This document shows positions 53,395 to 62,103 of a stretch of 64,000 nt of DNA, piece after piece; position 1 is the stretch's first letter, and each line of letters starts with the position of its first letter. The DNA lies in assembly GCF_009749395.1 (NCBI RefSeq), contig NZ_WBIR01000006.1, positions 62,001-126,000 of the forward strand, read 5' to 3'. Position numbers and translations under genes: made by a program. Under the pieces are notes generated by a model that worked only from the letters and a program-made list of their open reading frames with translations, was not told where the DNA came from and did not search any database. Source of the DNA: Agromyces salentinus (GTDB lineage: Bacteria > Actinomycetota > Actinomycetes > Actinomycetales > Microbacteriaceae).

Positions 53395-54786
53395 TCAACG
53401 GCGACCGGGCGGACGGGCGTCGGGCGCGGCATCCGGTGCCTCCGGCACGCGACGTCCACCCCAGAACGAGCGCGGCGTGCCCGGCAGCATGCGCGCCCAG
53501 AACGGCGGCTGCTCCGTCGCCACGAGCGCCGCCGGGACCTCGATGTGGAACTGGGCGAGCTCCTCCGCGCCGTGGTGCGCGAACCGGTAGAGCGCCGTGC
53601 CGATGAGCACGCCGAGGGCGATCGACATGACCGACGTCAGCGCGGCGGTGAAGTCGTCCATGCCCTGGCTCGCACCGACCGCCTCGGTGAGCCCGACGAG
53701 GCCGGCGGCACCGGGCACGAGCAGCCAGAAGGCCGGGAGGAAGGTCAGCTGCGACGGCACGCCATGGCGCAGGGTCCCGATCCACAGCACGACGGGCGTC
53801 ATCGCGAGGGCACCGATGAACCCGCTGATCGACGCGCCGATGAGCACCGTGCCGAGCTGCTGGCCGGTGTAGGCGACGACGAGCGCGAGGAGCACCCACC
53901 CGAACGTCGAGGCGGGAGCCGAGAAGTGCAGGTAGTTGCCGACCGCGAAGAGCAGGACGCCGACCATCGCCGTCCACCACGGGAACGGTGCCGTCACCTC
54001 GAGCGCCGTGTACTCCGAGCTCTCCACGCCGACGACCGTGCCGGCGGCGAGGATCCCGAAGGAGAGGAGTGCGAGCTGCACGAGGCCGAACACGAGCCTC
54101 GATGCGCCGGAGATCATCTGGCCGGAGGCGAGCTCCACGGTCGCCGTCGTGAGCGCGCCGCCGGGGAGGAAGGTGACCAGCGGCGCGATGAGCAGGGTGA
54201 GCGGGTCGCCGATCTCGATGTACGGCGCGAGGAGGAAGACCGCGAGCGCGCAGACGAATGCCGCGAAGATCGGGAAGACGATCTGCAGCGTCGGCGAGCG
54301 CACGAGCTTCGCGAGCCCGATGAACGCGCCGAGGCAGAACGCGACGAGCGCGCCCTGCCAAGTGGGCGCGAGGAGGAGAGCCAGCCCCGTCGTCAGCACC
54401 GCATGACCGAACGTCCGGAGGAGCCATCGGTGCGCGGGCTGCATCGCGCCGATCTCGTTGAGCCGGCGGATGCCCTCGGCCGGGTCGACCGCGCCCCGCT
54501 TGGCCTCCTCGACGAGCGGGTACAGCGCGGCGATCTGGTCGAAGCGGAACGACGCGTTCACGGCGGACCGGATCGCGACCCGGCCCTCCTCGCCGCGCCC
54601 CGTCTCGACGAGGATCACGGTCGGCAGCAGCACGAAGTCGGTGTCCTCGCGACCGTACGCGTGCGCGACGGTGACCATCGTCTCGTGGATGCCGCTCACG
54701 GGCTCGCCCGCCGCGTTCATGCCCTCGGCGAGCCCGAGCAGGAAGCGGCGGAGTGCTGCGCTGTCTTCGAACACCATGGGGCTCAC
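53395..54786 (-). CDS. ThrE-type threonine/serine exporter family protein
   Basis: A 463-residue ThrE-like exporter. The soluble N-terminal DUF1212-like domain (residues 1-125) contains SGIHETMVTVAHAYG, DFVLLPTVILVE and a helix pair. It is followed by about ten helices in two groups, with LVTFLPGGALTTATVELASGQ (cited in part), the family's conserved loop. In Corynebacterium ThrE exports threonine and serine. The preferred start is GTG at 54786, which overlaps the transporter stop as GTGA; ATG at 54777 is the alternative. It is the third gene of an operon with a peptidase and a C4-dicarboxylate carrier. Confidence 0.83.
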   Translation of the reverse strand: MSPMVFEDSAALRRFLLGLAEGMNAAGEPVSGIHETMVTVAHAYGREDTDFVLLPTVILVETGRGEEGRVAIRSAVNASFRFDQIAALYPLVEEAKRGAVDPAEGIRRLNEIGAMQPAHRWLLRTFGHAVLTTGLALLLAPTWQGALVAFCLGAFIGLAKLVRSPTLQIVFPIFAAFVCALAVFLLAPYIEIGDPLTLLIAPLVTFLPGGALTTATVELASGQMISGASRLVFGLVQLALLSFGILAAGTVVGVESSEYTALEVTAPFPWWTAMVGVLLFAVGNYLHFSAPASTFGWVLLALVVAYTGQQLGTVLIGASISGFIGALAMTPVVLWIGTLRHGVPSQLTFLPAFWLLVPGAAGLVGLTEAVGASQGMDDFTAALTSVMSIALGVLIGTALYRFAHHGAEELAQFHIEVPAALVATEQPPFWARMLPGTPRSFWGGRRVPEAPDAAPDARPPGRR

Positions 54787-56141
54787 GCCACGACGACCAG
54801 GGAGAGGAGGCATCCGACCGCGATCGCGACGACGATGTAGACGAGGTTCGGCAACTGGAACGAGTGGTCGAACACGAACCGGCCCATCTTCGTCGTCCCG
54901 GTCTGGTCGAACGCGACCGTCGCGACCTGGCTGCCGTTGGCGGGCAGCGTGTAGATGCCCATCGCTGCGGGCCAGAGCCCGACGAGCAGGGATGCGGGCA
55001 GCCCGATCGTGATGCCGATCGGCACGATGGCGTTCGTCGCACTCGACTGGCTCGTCGTGAGCATCGCGACGAGGAACAGGGCGAGCGCGAAGAGCAGCGC
55101 ACCGAGGAACGCCGACGAGCCCGACACCAGCGACCCGAGTCCGTCCACGATGAGCTGGTTGTTCGCGGCGACGAAGGTGTTCGCGAGCCACGCGATGCCG
55201 AACAGCGCGATGGCCCCGACCATGCCCGCCGGGAAGGTCGACTGCTTCGGGACATCCGCCGCCTTGACCTTGCAGGTCACGAAGATGAGCGCCGCGATGA
55301 CGCCCATGACGACCTCGATGATGACGGTGATGCTGACGCGCACGGGGTCGCCCGCGTCATCCGTGCCGATGACGGGTCGGATGCCGTCGAAGAGGCCGAA
55401 GAGCACGATGACGCCGACGCCCGCGAGGAAGATCGAGGCGGAGAGCACGGCACTGCGGGGCAGCTTCGTGTCGCCGTCGACGACGACTGCGGGCTTCACG
55501 AGGTGCTCGGCGAGGCGCCGCTGGAATTCGGGGTCGTCCTCGAGGTCCTTGCCGTGGCGCACCATGACGAGCGCGGCGACGAGGAGGCCGGCGATCGAGG
55601 CGGGCCACATGATCAGCAGGAGCGTGCCGAGGTCGATGCCCTCCGGCGCGAGCAGCACCACCATCGAAGCGGTCGCCGCCGAGACCGGGCTGCAGAGGAT
55701 GCCGACCTGCGAGGCCACGGCCGAGACCGACAGCGCGCGCTCCGGCCGGATCCTCTGCTGGTAGGAGACGTCGTAGATGACGGGCAGCAGCGGATAGAAG
55801 ATGTTGCCGGTGCCGGCGCCCACCGTGAACAGGAAGGACATGGCCGGCGCGAGGAACACGACCGACTTCGGTCGACGCTTGATCACCTTCGCCGCGACGG
55901 AGACCATCCAGTCGATGCCGCCCGCCGCCTGCATGACGGATGCCGCGGTGATGACGGTGATGACGATGAAGACGGCGTCGACCGGGGCGCTGCCCGGCGC
56001 CTCGCCGAAGACGAACACGAGCACGGCGACGCCGACGAGCCCCCAGACGCCGAGGCCGATCCCGCTCGTGCGGGTGCCCATGTAGATCGCCAGGATGACG
56101 ACGATGAGCTCCGCGACGAGGATCCAGACGTTGTCGTTCAC
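54783..56141 (-). CDS. Anaerobic C4-dicarboxylate transporter family protein (DcuA/DcuB type)
   Basis: A 452-residue carrier with about 11-12 helices. FTVGAGTGNIFYPLLPVIYD, ASQVGILCSPVSAATAS and LTTSQSSATNAIVPIGITIGLPAS (cited in part) match conserved segments of the DcuA/DcuB family, which exchanges aspartate, fumarate, malate and succinate. GTG at 56141 overlaps the peptidase stop (GTGA). With a peptidase E-like enzyme upstream, aspartate is an attractive substrate, but that is inference. Confidence 0.85.
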   Translation of the reverse strand: MNDNVWILVAELIVVILAIYMGTRTSGIGLGVWGLVGVAVLVFVFGEAPGSAPVDAVFIVITVITAASVMQAAGGIDWMVSVAAKVIKRRPKSVVFLAPAMSFLFTVGAGTGNIFYPLLPVIYDVSYQQRIRPERALSVSAVASQVGILCSPVSAATASMVVLLAPEGIDLGTLLLIMWPASIAGLLVAALVMVRHGKDLEDDPEFQRRLAEHLVKPAVVVDGDTKLPRSAVLSASIFLAGVGVIVLFGLFDGIRPVIGTDDAGDPVRVSITVIIEVVMGVIAALIFVTCKVKAADVPKQSTFPAGMVGAIALFGIAWLANTFVAANNQLIVDGLGSLVSGSSAFLGALLFALALFLVAMLTTSQSSATNAIVPIGITIGLPASLLVGLWPAAMGIYTLPANGSQVATVAFDQTGTTKMGRFVFDHSFQLPNLVYIVVAIAVGCLLSLVVVA

Positions 56142-56878
56142 GAGGAGGGACCCCTCGTGATGGAGCCGGTCGCCGCGAGCACCTGCACCGGGAGCGGGGT
56201 CTCGACGATGCGGCCGTCGACCGCCTCGACGCGCAGCGCGAGCGAGTCCTCCACCGGACTGACGGCCGTGATGAACTCGGAGCCCTCGAAGTGCAGGGAC
56301 TGCAGGTTGCCCACCGCGTAGCCGGTCGAGAGCTCGCCGCTGAGCAGCGATGCGTGGAAGAGCGGCCGGCGCTGGTCCTCGGCGTCGTAGTGGGGGCAGA
56401 AGCTCCCGTGCAGGAACCCGAGCCCCTCGGGCAGTACCTGCAGGGTGGGACCGTAGCTGTCGGTGGTGCCGCCCTCGAACCAGCAGATGCCGCCGGCGCT
56501 GCCGCCCGTGAACACCGTGTTCGACGCCGGGTCCTCCCACATCTCGCGCATGATCTCGTCGAGGCCCTGGCGCTTCCAGACATCGAGCATGTTCGCGGTG
56601 TTGCCTCCGCCGACGTGGATCACGTCGAAGCCCCTCACGAAGCCGGCGAGGTCGTCGACCGAGCGATGGAAGAGCGGGAGGTGGTGCGGCGCGCACCGAT
56701 CGGAGTCGTAGGTCGCGTAGAAGCTGACGACGTACGCGGGGTCATCGCCGGTCGCCGTGCCCACGAAGAGCACGCGCGGGCGCTCCTTGCCCGTGAGTCT
56801 CAGGATGTATTCGTGCGTCGGGTCGTTCCGCCGCTCCATCATGGCCTTGCCGGCCCCGGTCGCCACCACGTGCGCCAT
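56138..56878 (-). CDS. Peptidase E-like serine peptidase (S51 family)
   Basis: A 246-residue enzyme of the class I glutamine amidotransferase-like S51 fold. The nucleophile elbow is GGSAGG with Ser127, and VIHVGGGNTANMLDVW precedes it. The His and Glu/Asp partners probably lie in HGSFCPHYDAEDQRR. Peptidase E cleaves dipeptides with N-terminal aspartate; cyanophycinase is the other S51 type and usually is longer. The ATG has a GAGGGGGATCG site. It is the first gene of the peptidase-transporter-exporter operon. Confidence 0.82.
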   Translation of the reverse strand: MAHVVATGAGKAMMERRNDPTHEYILRLTGKERPRVLFVGTATGDDPAYVVSFYATYDSDRCAPHHLPLFHRSVDDLAGFVRGFDVIHVGGGNTANMLDVWKRQGLDEIMREMWEDPASNTVFTGGSAGGICWFEGGTTDSYGPTLQVLPEGLGFLHGSFCPHYDAEDQRRPLFHASLLSGELSTGYAVGNLQSLHFEGSEFITAVSPVEDSLALRVEAVDGRIVETPLPVQVLAATGSITRGPSS

Positions 56879-56986
56879 CGATCCCCCTCGTGTCGCGTAC
56901 GGGGCTCACGGTAGCGAACGGGCCGACGGGCGGGAAGGTCGAACACGCCGGGGACGGCGAACGGCGAACGGCGCCCGGAGACGATG

Positions 56987-57028
56987 AAGGGCCGCCCGAC
57001 GGAGTGTCCCTCTCCACGGGCGGCCCTT
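56987..57028. terminator. Hairpin terminator of the 39-residue protein gene
   Basis: AAGGGCCGCCCG (56987-56998) and CGGGCGGCCCTT (57017-57028) are exact complements, forming a 12-bp stem. It lies downstream of the small minus-strand gene ending at 57059. Confidence 0.6.
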
Positions 57029-57058
57029 GATCCCGGCGATGCCGGGTGATTCGCGCGA

Positions 57059-57178
57059 CTAGAAGGTGCGCGCGAAGGTCTGCCGCGGCTGGCGGCGGTA
57101 GCCGTCGCGGGCGGTGAGCACGATCGTGCCGACGAGACCGGCGACGGAGGCTGCGAGAACGAAGATGAGCGTGGCCAT
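57059..57178 (-). CDS. Small single-helix membrane protein (39 aa)
   Basis: A 39-residue protein. One helix (residues 3-24) is followed by a short basic tail (RDGYRRQPRQTFARTF). The ATG at 57178 has a textbook GAAGGAG site 6 nt away, and a clean terminator follows, so it is very likely a real gene. Function unknown. It is divergent from the LysR regulator at 57317 and may be its target. Confidence 0.6.
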   Translation of the reverse strand: MATLIFVLAASVAGLVGTIVLTARDGYRRQPRQTFARTF

Positions 57179-57291
57179 GATGGCTCCTTCACGAAAGATG
57201 GTTGGCGGGGACCGAACGGGTGATGCGCCATTGCATGCCTTCGACACCTCTATGATCCTCTCCAAAACCATTCAGCACAAGCTCACAAAAC

Positions 57292-57306
57292 TACACTCAC
57301 TGTGTA
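57292..57306. promoter_or_regulatory. Inverted repeat TACAC-N5-GTGTA at the LysR promoter
   Basis: A 15-bp palindrome overlapping the first two bases of the LysR gene's -10 box. It is of the T-N-A form used by LysR-type regulators, so negative autoregulation is plausible. Confidence 0.4.
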
Positions 57307-57310
57307 GGCT
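57305..57310 (+). promoter_or_regulatory. -10 box TAGGCT, leaderless start of the LysR gene
   Basis: TAGGCT, 6 nt, then the ATG at 57317. Confidence 0.55.
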
Positions 57311-57316
57311 GGCTAC

Positions 57317-58285
57317 ATGGACGTGAACCGGCTCGACCTCCTGCGCGAACTCTCCGAACGCGGCAGCGTCACGGCCGTCGCGGAGGCCACCGGTCGCACG
57401 CCCTCGGCCGTCTCCCAGCAGTTGAAGGTGCTCGAACGCGAGGCCGGCATGCCCCTCACCGAGCGCAGCGGCCGCGGCCTCGTCCTCACGAGCGCGGGCC
57501 ACGCCCTGGCCCGCAGTGCGACCGAGGTGGCCATCGCCCTCGAGCGGGCGAACGCCCTCTGGGACCAGTTCCGCAATCACCCGAGCGGCGAGGTCTCCCT
57601 CGCCACCTTTCCGACCGTGGGCGCGGCCCTGCTCCCCGGCGTCCTCGCCGACCTCTCCCAGGTCGCCGGGCTCGTCGTGCACTGCACCGACCTCGACCCC
57701 GACCTCGCGGGGTTCGCCGACCTGACCTCCGAGTACGACATCGTGCTCGCGCACACCATGCCGGGCGTGCTGCCCTGGGGTGGCCGCGGCCTGACCGTCG
57801 TGCCGCTGCTCACCGAGCCGCTCGACGTGGGCGTGCCGATCGGCCATCGGCTGGCGGGCCGCTCGAGCGTGACGAGCGCCGACCTCGTCGACGAGACCTG
57901 GCTCGGCGTGCCGCCCGGCTTCCCGTTCGAGCGCATCCTGCACGTCATCGAGCAGCAGGGCGGCAAGCGGGTGCACGTCGCGCAGCGGTTCAGCGACATG
58001 CGCATCATCGAGGCGTTCATCGCGGCCGGCCAGGGCGTCGCCTTCGTGCCCCGGTTCACCTCCGGCACGGTTCCGGCCGACGTCGTGCTGAAGCCGATCC
58101 GCGGCGTGGCGTCGGCGCGTCAGATCGTCGCCCTCGTCCGGCCCGACGTCGCCGAGCGCCTGGCGGTACGCACGGTGCTCGACGTGCTCACGACGCGGGC
58201 GGCACGCCTCGAGCAGGCGCACGACCATCCGTCACGCGGCAGCTCGGCCGCGCACACCCCGGAGGACTCCGCCGAGCGGTCCTGA
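57317..58285 (+). CDS. LysR-family transcriptional regulator
   Basis: A 322-residue LysR regulator. The helix-turn-helix is at residues 1-60 (LDLLRELSERGSVTAVAEAT, SAVSQQLKVLEREAGMPLTERSGRG, cited in part). The co-inducer domain spans about 88-290, including LSQVAGLVVHCTDLDPDLAGF and AAGQGVAFVPRF. It belongs to the actinobacterial type with a shortened linker. The target and inducer are unknown. A palindrome at its promoter suggests autoregulation; the divergent small membrane protein is the nearest candidate target. Confidence 0.87.
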   Translation: MDVNRLDLLRELSERGSVTAVAEATGRTPSAVSQQLKVLEREAGMPLTERSGRGLVLTSAGHALARSATEVAIALERANALWDQFRNHPSGEVSLATFPTVGAALLPGVLADLSQVAGLVVHCTDLDPDLAGFADLTSEYDIVLAHTMPGVLPWGGRGLTVVPLLTEPLDVGVPIGHRLAGRSSVTSADLVDETWLGVPPGFPFERILHVIEQQGGKRVHVAQRFSDMRIIEAFIAAGQGVAFVPRFTSGTVPADVVLKPIRGVASARQIVALVRPDVAERLAVRTVLDVLTTRAARLEQAHDHPSRGSSAAHTPEDSAERS

Positions 58286-58298
58286 CTCGGGCACGACG

Positions 58299-58337
58299 AT
58301 GGGCGGCGACATCCGCCCTCCGGATGCCACCGCCCAT
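58299..58337. terminator. Hairpin between the convergent LysR and SHOCT genes
   Basis: Bases 58299-58315 pair with 58321-58337 (ATGGGCGG...CCGCCCAT) with two imperfect positions around a 5-nt loop. It can serve both genes. Confidence 0.55.
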
Positions 58338-58346
58338 CCGAGGCGA

Positions 58347-58733
58347 TCAGGCGTTGGCCAGCGCCTTCGCCTTCAGCGTCTCGAACTCCGCGGCGGTGAT
58401 GGCGCCGGAGTCGAGGAGGCGCTTGCCGGACTCGATCTCGGATGCCGCCGAAGCGGGCGAGGTCGCGACCGACCTGATGTAGTCGTCGTTCTGCGCCCTC
58501 GTCGCCTGCACCTCGGCGACCCGCCGCTCGGTCATGCTGCGCCCGCGGGCGATGAGGTAGATCAGCGCGGCCAGGAAGGGCAGGAAGACGAGGAAGATCA
58601 CCCACAGCGCCTTCGCCCACCCGTTGAGGGTCGGGTCACGGAAGATGTCGATGAACACCGTGATGAAGATCCAGATGCACGTGACGACGATGTAGAACCA
58701 GAAGAGCCAGACGAAGAAATCCCAGACGTTCAC
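58347..58733 (-). CDS. Membrane protein with PLDc_N-like helices and a SHOCT domain
   Basis: A 128-residue protein. Two helices (about residues 4-30 and 40-63), separated by DIFRDPTLNGWAKALW and typical of the PLDc_N fold, are followed by a charged linker and a C-terminal SHOCT motif (about 98-127: EIESGKRLLDSGAITAAEFETLKAKAL, cited in part). SHOCT domains are short oligomerisation or targeting modules. GTG at 58733 has a GAGAGGATC site. It is divergent from the LuxR-type regulator. Confidence 0.75.
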   Translation of the reverse strand: MNVWDFFVWLFWFYIVVTCIWIFITVFIDIFRDPTLNGWAKALWVIFLVFLPFLAALIYLIARGRSMTERRVAEVQATRAQNDDYIRSVATSPASAASEIESGKRLLDSGAITAAEFETLKAKALANA

Positions 58734-58802
58734 GATGATCCTCTCGACCGGGTCGTGCCCATCACGCCCGCTGGCACGAAGGTACTGACCTCGCGGTCCG
58801 CA

Positions 58803-58830
58803 CCGCATCACCCCGAACGGATGACTCCGG
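58803..58830. promoter_or_regulatory. Shared 28-bp motif, copy A
   Basis: CCGCATCACCCC, 3 variable bases, CGGATGA, then YTC-GG. It matches 62654-62681 at 23 of 28 positions. It lies 70 bp upstream of the SHOCT gene, in the gap shared with the LuxR-type regulator. Within it GCATC and GGATG face each other. Confidence 0.6.
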
Positions 58831-59016
58831 GAGGCCCCGGCCGGGGGCCCGCCCCGCCGAGTCCGCCGGCGGGGCGGAATCGGGCCCTGCCATGCCCCCC
58901 GATCGGGGGGTCTGCACCCCGGAGCGCCGCGGCATCCCGGTGCCATACTGGCCGGGAGCCGATCGGCACTCGCCTGACTGGGGGGCGAGCGGTCCCGACC
59001 GGCAGGTTGGTCGTGC

Positions 59017-61683
59017 ATGGTCGAACACGTGTCATCGGAGGTCCTCGTCGACCGGCCAGCCCTGGTCGGACGGCTCGCCGAGGTGCTCGGATACCCGCTC
59101 ACGATGATCGTCGCCCAGGCCGGCGCCGGGAAGACCGTGCTCCTCCAGCAATGGGCCGACACGGTCCCCGACCTGCCGATGGCGTGGATCGACGTCGAGC
59201 CCGAGGACGACGACCCGATGCGGTTCTCACGGCGTCTCCTCATGGCGCTCTCCTCGATCAGGCCCGAGGTCGCCGGGCTGGCGCACATGTCCGCGCTCGG
59301 CGGGGGCGGCCTCGGCGGCCCGCTGCTCGAACGGCTCGGGACCGCGTTCGCGGCCTTCCCCGAGAGCGTCATCGTCCTCGACGACCTGCATCACCTCTCC
59401 AACGGGGCGCTCATGGCAGACCTCGGCCGACTCGCCGCGGTGCTTCCCCCGCAGGTGCATCTCGTGATCTCGACACGGGCCGATCCACCGATCGCCTGGA
59501 GCCGCCTCCGGCTGCGCCACCGCATCCTCGAGCTCCGTCAGGCCGACCTGACCATGACTCGCGCGGAATCCGCGACCCTCCTCGCCAAGATCACGGGGCG
59601 CGAGTTCGAGTCCGACCTGGTCGACACGATCGTCACGCGGACCGAGGGGTGGGCGGCGGGCCTGCAACTGGCCGCCCTCACCCTGAAGTTCCAGGAGTCG
59701 CCCGCCGAGTTCGTCGCCGAGCTCAGCGGGAGCGAACGGCTCATCGCCGAGTACCTCGCCGAGGAGGTCCTCGACGCACTCCCCGAACGGGGCCGGATGC
59801 TGCTGCTCCGAATGGCGCCCCTCGACGTGATGACGGCTGAGCTCGTCGACCACGTGCTCGAACGCAGCGACGCCCGGCAGGTCTTCGAGCGGCTCGAGCA
59901 CGAATCGCTGTTCCTCGTCGCGATCGACCCGCAGCGCACCAGCTTCCGATTCCACCACCTGTTCCGTGACCTCCTCCGCTACCGGCTCCGCTCCGAGGAT
60001 CCGGCTGAGAAGCGGAGGCTGCTCGGCCGCGCCGCCGATTTCCACCTCGCACGCGGCGAGCTGACGCCGGCGATCGAGTACCTCCTGCGCGCGGCCGACT
60101 GGGATCGCGCGCTCGACGCGATCATGACGCGCGGCAGCGACATCTTCGAGCGCGGCGAGATGCGCACGGTGATCCGCTGGATCACGAGCGTTCCCGAGCA
60201 CGTGCGGGCCGGACGGCTCGACGTGCAGCTGGAGCTCGGCATCCTCGTCGGCATGGCGGGCGAGACCGTCCGAGCGGTCGATGCGCTCGACCGGGTGGCC
60301 AGGCACCCGAACGCGACGAGCGGCGAGCGGGTGACCGCCGACGCGTGGATCTCCGCGACGGCGCAGTGGAGTGCGCGACCCGAGTCGACGCTCCGGGCCG
60401 CGGAACGCGCGCTCGCCGGGCTCGACGCCGAGCCGGGGATCGTCCTTCCCGACCTGATGCGGCTCACGACGCCCGCGCTCATGCGGACCCTCGCGACCGG
60501 CTCCGGGGGGCGCTCGCAGTTCCTGCTCGGCGACCTCGCCGAGGCCGAGGCCTGGATGGACCGCGCGCTCGCCACCGACGGCATGAGCTATCCGCCGTTC
60601 CGGGTGGGCATGCTCGGATCGCTGGCGCTGCTGCATGCCTGGTCGGGCCGCACCGTCGAGGCGGAACTGCTCGCGGTCGAGGCGATCGGATGCGCCCGTG
60701 CCACCTCGCTCCTGTCGCATCCGATCATCGCCGATGCGCACCTCGCCCAGGCGATGACCGCCTACGAACGAGGGCGATCGGATGTCGCCGGCCCTCCCCT
60801 CGAGTACGGCGTCATCAGCGCAGAGGGGAACGGCCGCACCCAGATGTCCTGGATCGCGCGCCTCGTGGCGGCCCATCTCGCCGGGCTGGAGGGGCGGTTC
60901 GACGACGCCCTCGAACTCACGGACCTCTCCTCGACCGACGCCGCCTCGGCGCCGGCTCCGGCGGTCCGCGGCCGCATCGTCGCCGCCCGCATGAGCGCGC
61001 TGCGCCGAAGCGGGCGCGCCGAGTCGGCGCTGCGCCTCCACGAGGTCGAGCGCGGCACGCTCCGCGTGGCGCCATCCGTGGTGCTGGAGGCGGCGGCCGC
61101 GGCCCTCGCGGCAGGGCGACCGGACGCCGCGAAGCTGCTGCTCTCGGACCCCGCAGAGCGGTTCCGCGGCGAGCGGCCGCGCGGGGAGGCGCATCGACTC
61201 GTCCTCCGCGGGTGGATCGCGGCGCTCGAGGGTGCGCGGCCGTCCGCGCTCGACCTCGTCGGGGCCGCGCTCGGCCAGGCGGAGCCGCACGGGCTCGTCG
61301 CACTGTTCCTCGAATCCGACCCCGTCGTGCTCGATCTCGTGCAGGAGCACGCGAAAGGTCACGCCGGGTTCGCCGAACAGGTGCTTCACGCACGCGGCAC
61401 GGCCGATCCGGCCGGCGCGACCGGGGCCGGGGTGAGGAACGAGGCCAACCACGGGCTCACGGACCCGCTCACCGAACGCGAGCTCGAGATCCTCGCGTTC
61501 CTGCCCGACCACTCAACCACGGCCGAACTCGCGCGGATGTGCTTCGTCTCGGTCAACACGATGAAGACCCACACGGCGCACATCTACCGCAAGCTCGAGG
61601 TGAGCGGGCGGAGCGCGGCGGTCGCCAGGGCCCGCGAGCTGGGCCTGCTCCCGCTCAGCCGGTCGGATCCGGTACGTGCGTGA
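59017..61683 (+). CDS. MalT-like LuxR-family (LAL) transcriptional regulator
   Basis: An 888-residue large ATP-binding LuxR regulator. Walker A AQAGAGKT is at about residues 33-40 and Walker B VIVLDDLHHL near 118. An arginine-finger-like IWSTRADPP counterpart (VISTRADPPIAW) follows. A long helical, TPR-like sensor region spans about 330-780. The C-terminal LuxR helix-turn-helix (about 820-885) has LTERELEILAFL and SVNTMKTHTAHIYRKL. Such proteins oligomerise with ATP and an inducer to activate transcription. A CATACT box near 58944 could be its -10. The 3' end overlaps the convergent 72-residue gene by 29 bp. The divergent SHOCT gene and the sulfatase cluster are likely targets. Confidence 0.88.
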   Translation: MVEHVSSEVLVDRPALVGRLAEVLGYPLTMIVAQAGAGKTVLLQQWADTVPDLPMAWIDVEPEDDDPMRFSRRLLMALSSIRPEVAGLAHMSALGGGGLGGPLLERLGTAFAAFPESVIVLDDLHHLSNGALMADLGRLAAVLPPQVHLVISTRADPPIAWSRLRLRHRILELRQADLTMTRAESATLLAKITGREFESDLVDTIVTRTEGWAAGLQLAALTLKFQESPAEFVAELSGSERLIAEYLAEEVLDALPERGRMLLLRMAPLDVMTAELVDHVLERSDARQVFERLEHESLFLVAIDPQRTSFRFHHLFRDLLRYRLRSEDPAEKRRLLGRAADFHLARGELTPAIEYLLRAADWDRALDAIMTRGSDIFERGEMRTVIRWITSVPEHVRAGRLDVQLELGILVGMAGETVRAVDALDRVARHPNATSGERVTADAWISATAQWSARPESTLRAAERALAGLDAEPGIVLPDLMRLTTPALMRTLATGSGGRSQFLLGDLAEAEAWMDRALATDGMSYPPFRVGMLGSLALLHAWSGRTVEAELLAVEAIGCARATSLLSHPIIADAHLAQAMTAYERGRSDVAGPPLEYGVISAEGNGRTQMSWIARLVAAHLAGLEGRFDDALELTDLSSTDAASAPAPAVRGRIVAARMSALRRSGRAESALRLHEVERGTLRVAPSVVLEAAAAALAAGRPDAAKLLLSDPAERFRGERPRGEAHRLVLRGWIAALEGARPSALDLVGAALGQAEPHGLVALFLESDPVVLDLVQEHAKGHAGFAEQVLHARGTADPAGATGAGVRNEANHGLTDPLTERELEILAFLPDHSTTAELARMCFVSVNTMKTHTAHIYRKLEVSGRSAAVARARELGLLPLSRSDPVRA

Positions 61684-61873
61684 CGGCCTCGATCTCGACG
61701 TTCAGTCCGCGGAGCAGGTCGAGCAGCCCCATGAGGCGCGCCTGATCGGGCACCTCGCCACGGAGCCTGGTCGACCCCGGCCCGCTCGCGACGACCTCGA
61801 AGCCGACCAGTTCGTCGGTGATCATGGGTCCGAGCTCCCCGCGCACGAGGATGTCGAACGTCTCGGTGCCCAT
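61655..61873 (-). CDS. Conserved 72-residue protein (ACT-like pattern)
   Basis: A short protein in which FDILVRGELGPMI, FEVVASGPGSTRLRGEVPDQARLMGLLDLLRGLNVEIEAV (cited in part) give a strand-strand-helix-strand order like a ferredoxin or ACT fold. Similar proteins occur in many actinobacteria without an assigned function. The ATG at 61873 has a strong GGAGGGTGA site. Its last 29 bp overlap the end of the LuxR-type gene on the other strand. Confidence 0.65.
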   Translation of the reverse strand: MGTETFDILVRGELGPMITDELVGFEVVASGPGSTRLRGEVPDQARLMGLLDLLRGLNVEIEAVTHVPDPTG

Positions 61874-61940
61874 TCACCCTCCGGCCTCGCGCGACGGTTC
61901 CCGCCGAACGTCCTCGCTTCGAACCAGCCCGGAGGCGGGC

Positions 61941-62102
61941 CTAGATCCGGCGGCGGCGCCCCGGAGTGATGGCGGCGCCGACCACGGCGGCCTTCGCCAC
62001 CGGGGCGGGGCCGGGTCGAACCGCGGCGGACACCACCGCGGCCTTGGCGACTGGTGCGCGGACCACGCCGACGCGTCCGATTCGTGCAGGCCTCAACGGC
62101 AT
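61941..62102 (-). CDS. 53-residue protein with an internal repeat
   Basis: A small basic, hydrophobic protein made of two near-identical halves, each containing APVAKAAVV(S/G)AA, and ending GRRRRI. It starts 1 bp after the DUF6325 stop with an AGGAGTGTGAC site, so it is in the same operon. Not recognised. It could be a small membrane-associated helix hairpin or a structural peptide. The repeat is also visible in the DNA. Confidence 0.5.
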   Translation of the reverse strand: MPLRPARIGRVGVVRAPVAKAAVVSAAVRPGPAPVAKAAVVGAAITPGRRRRI

Positions 62103-62103
62103 G

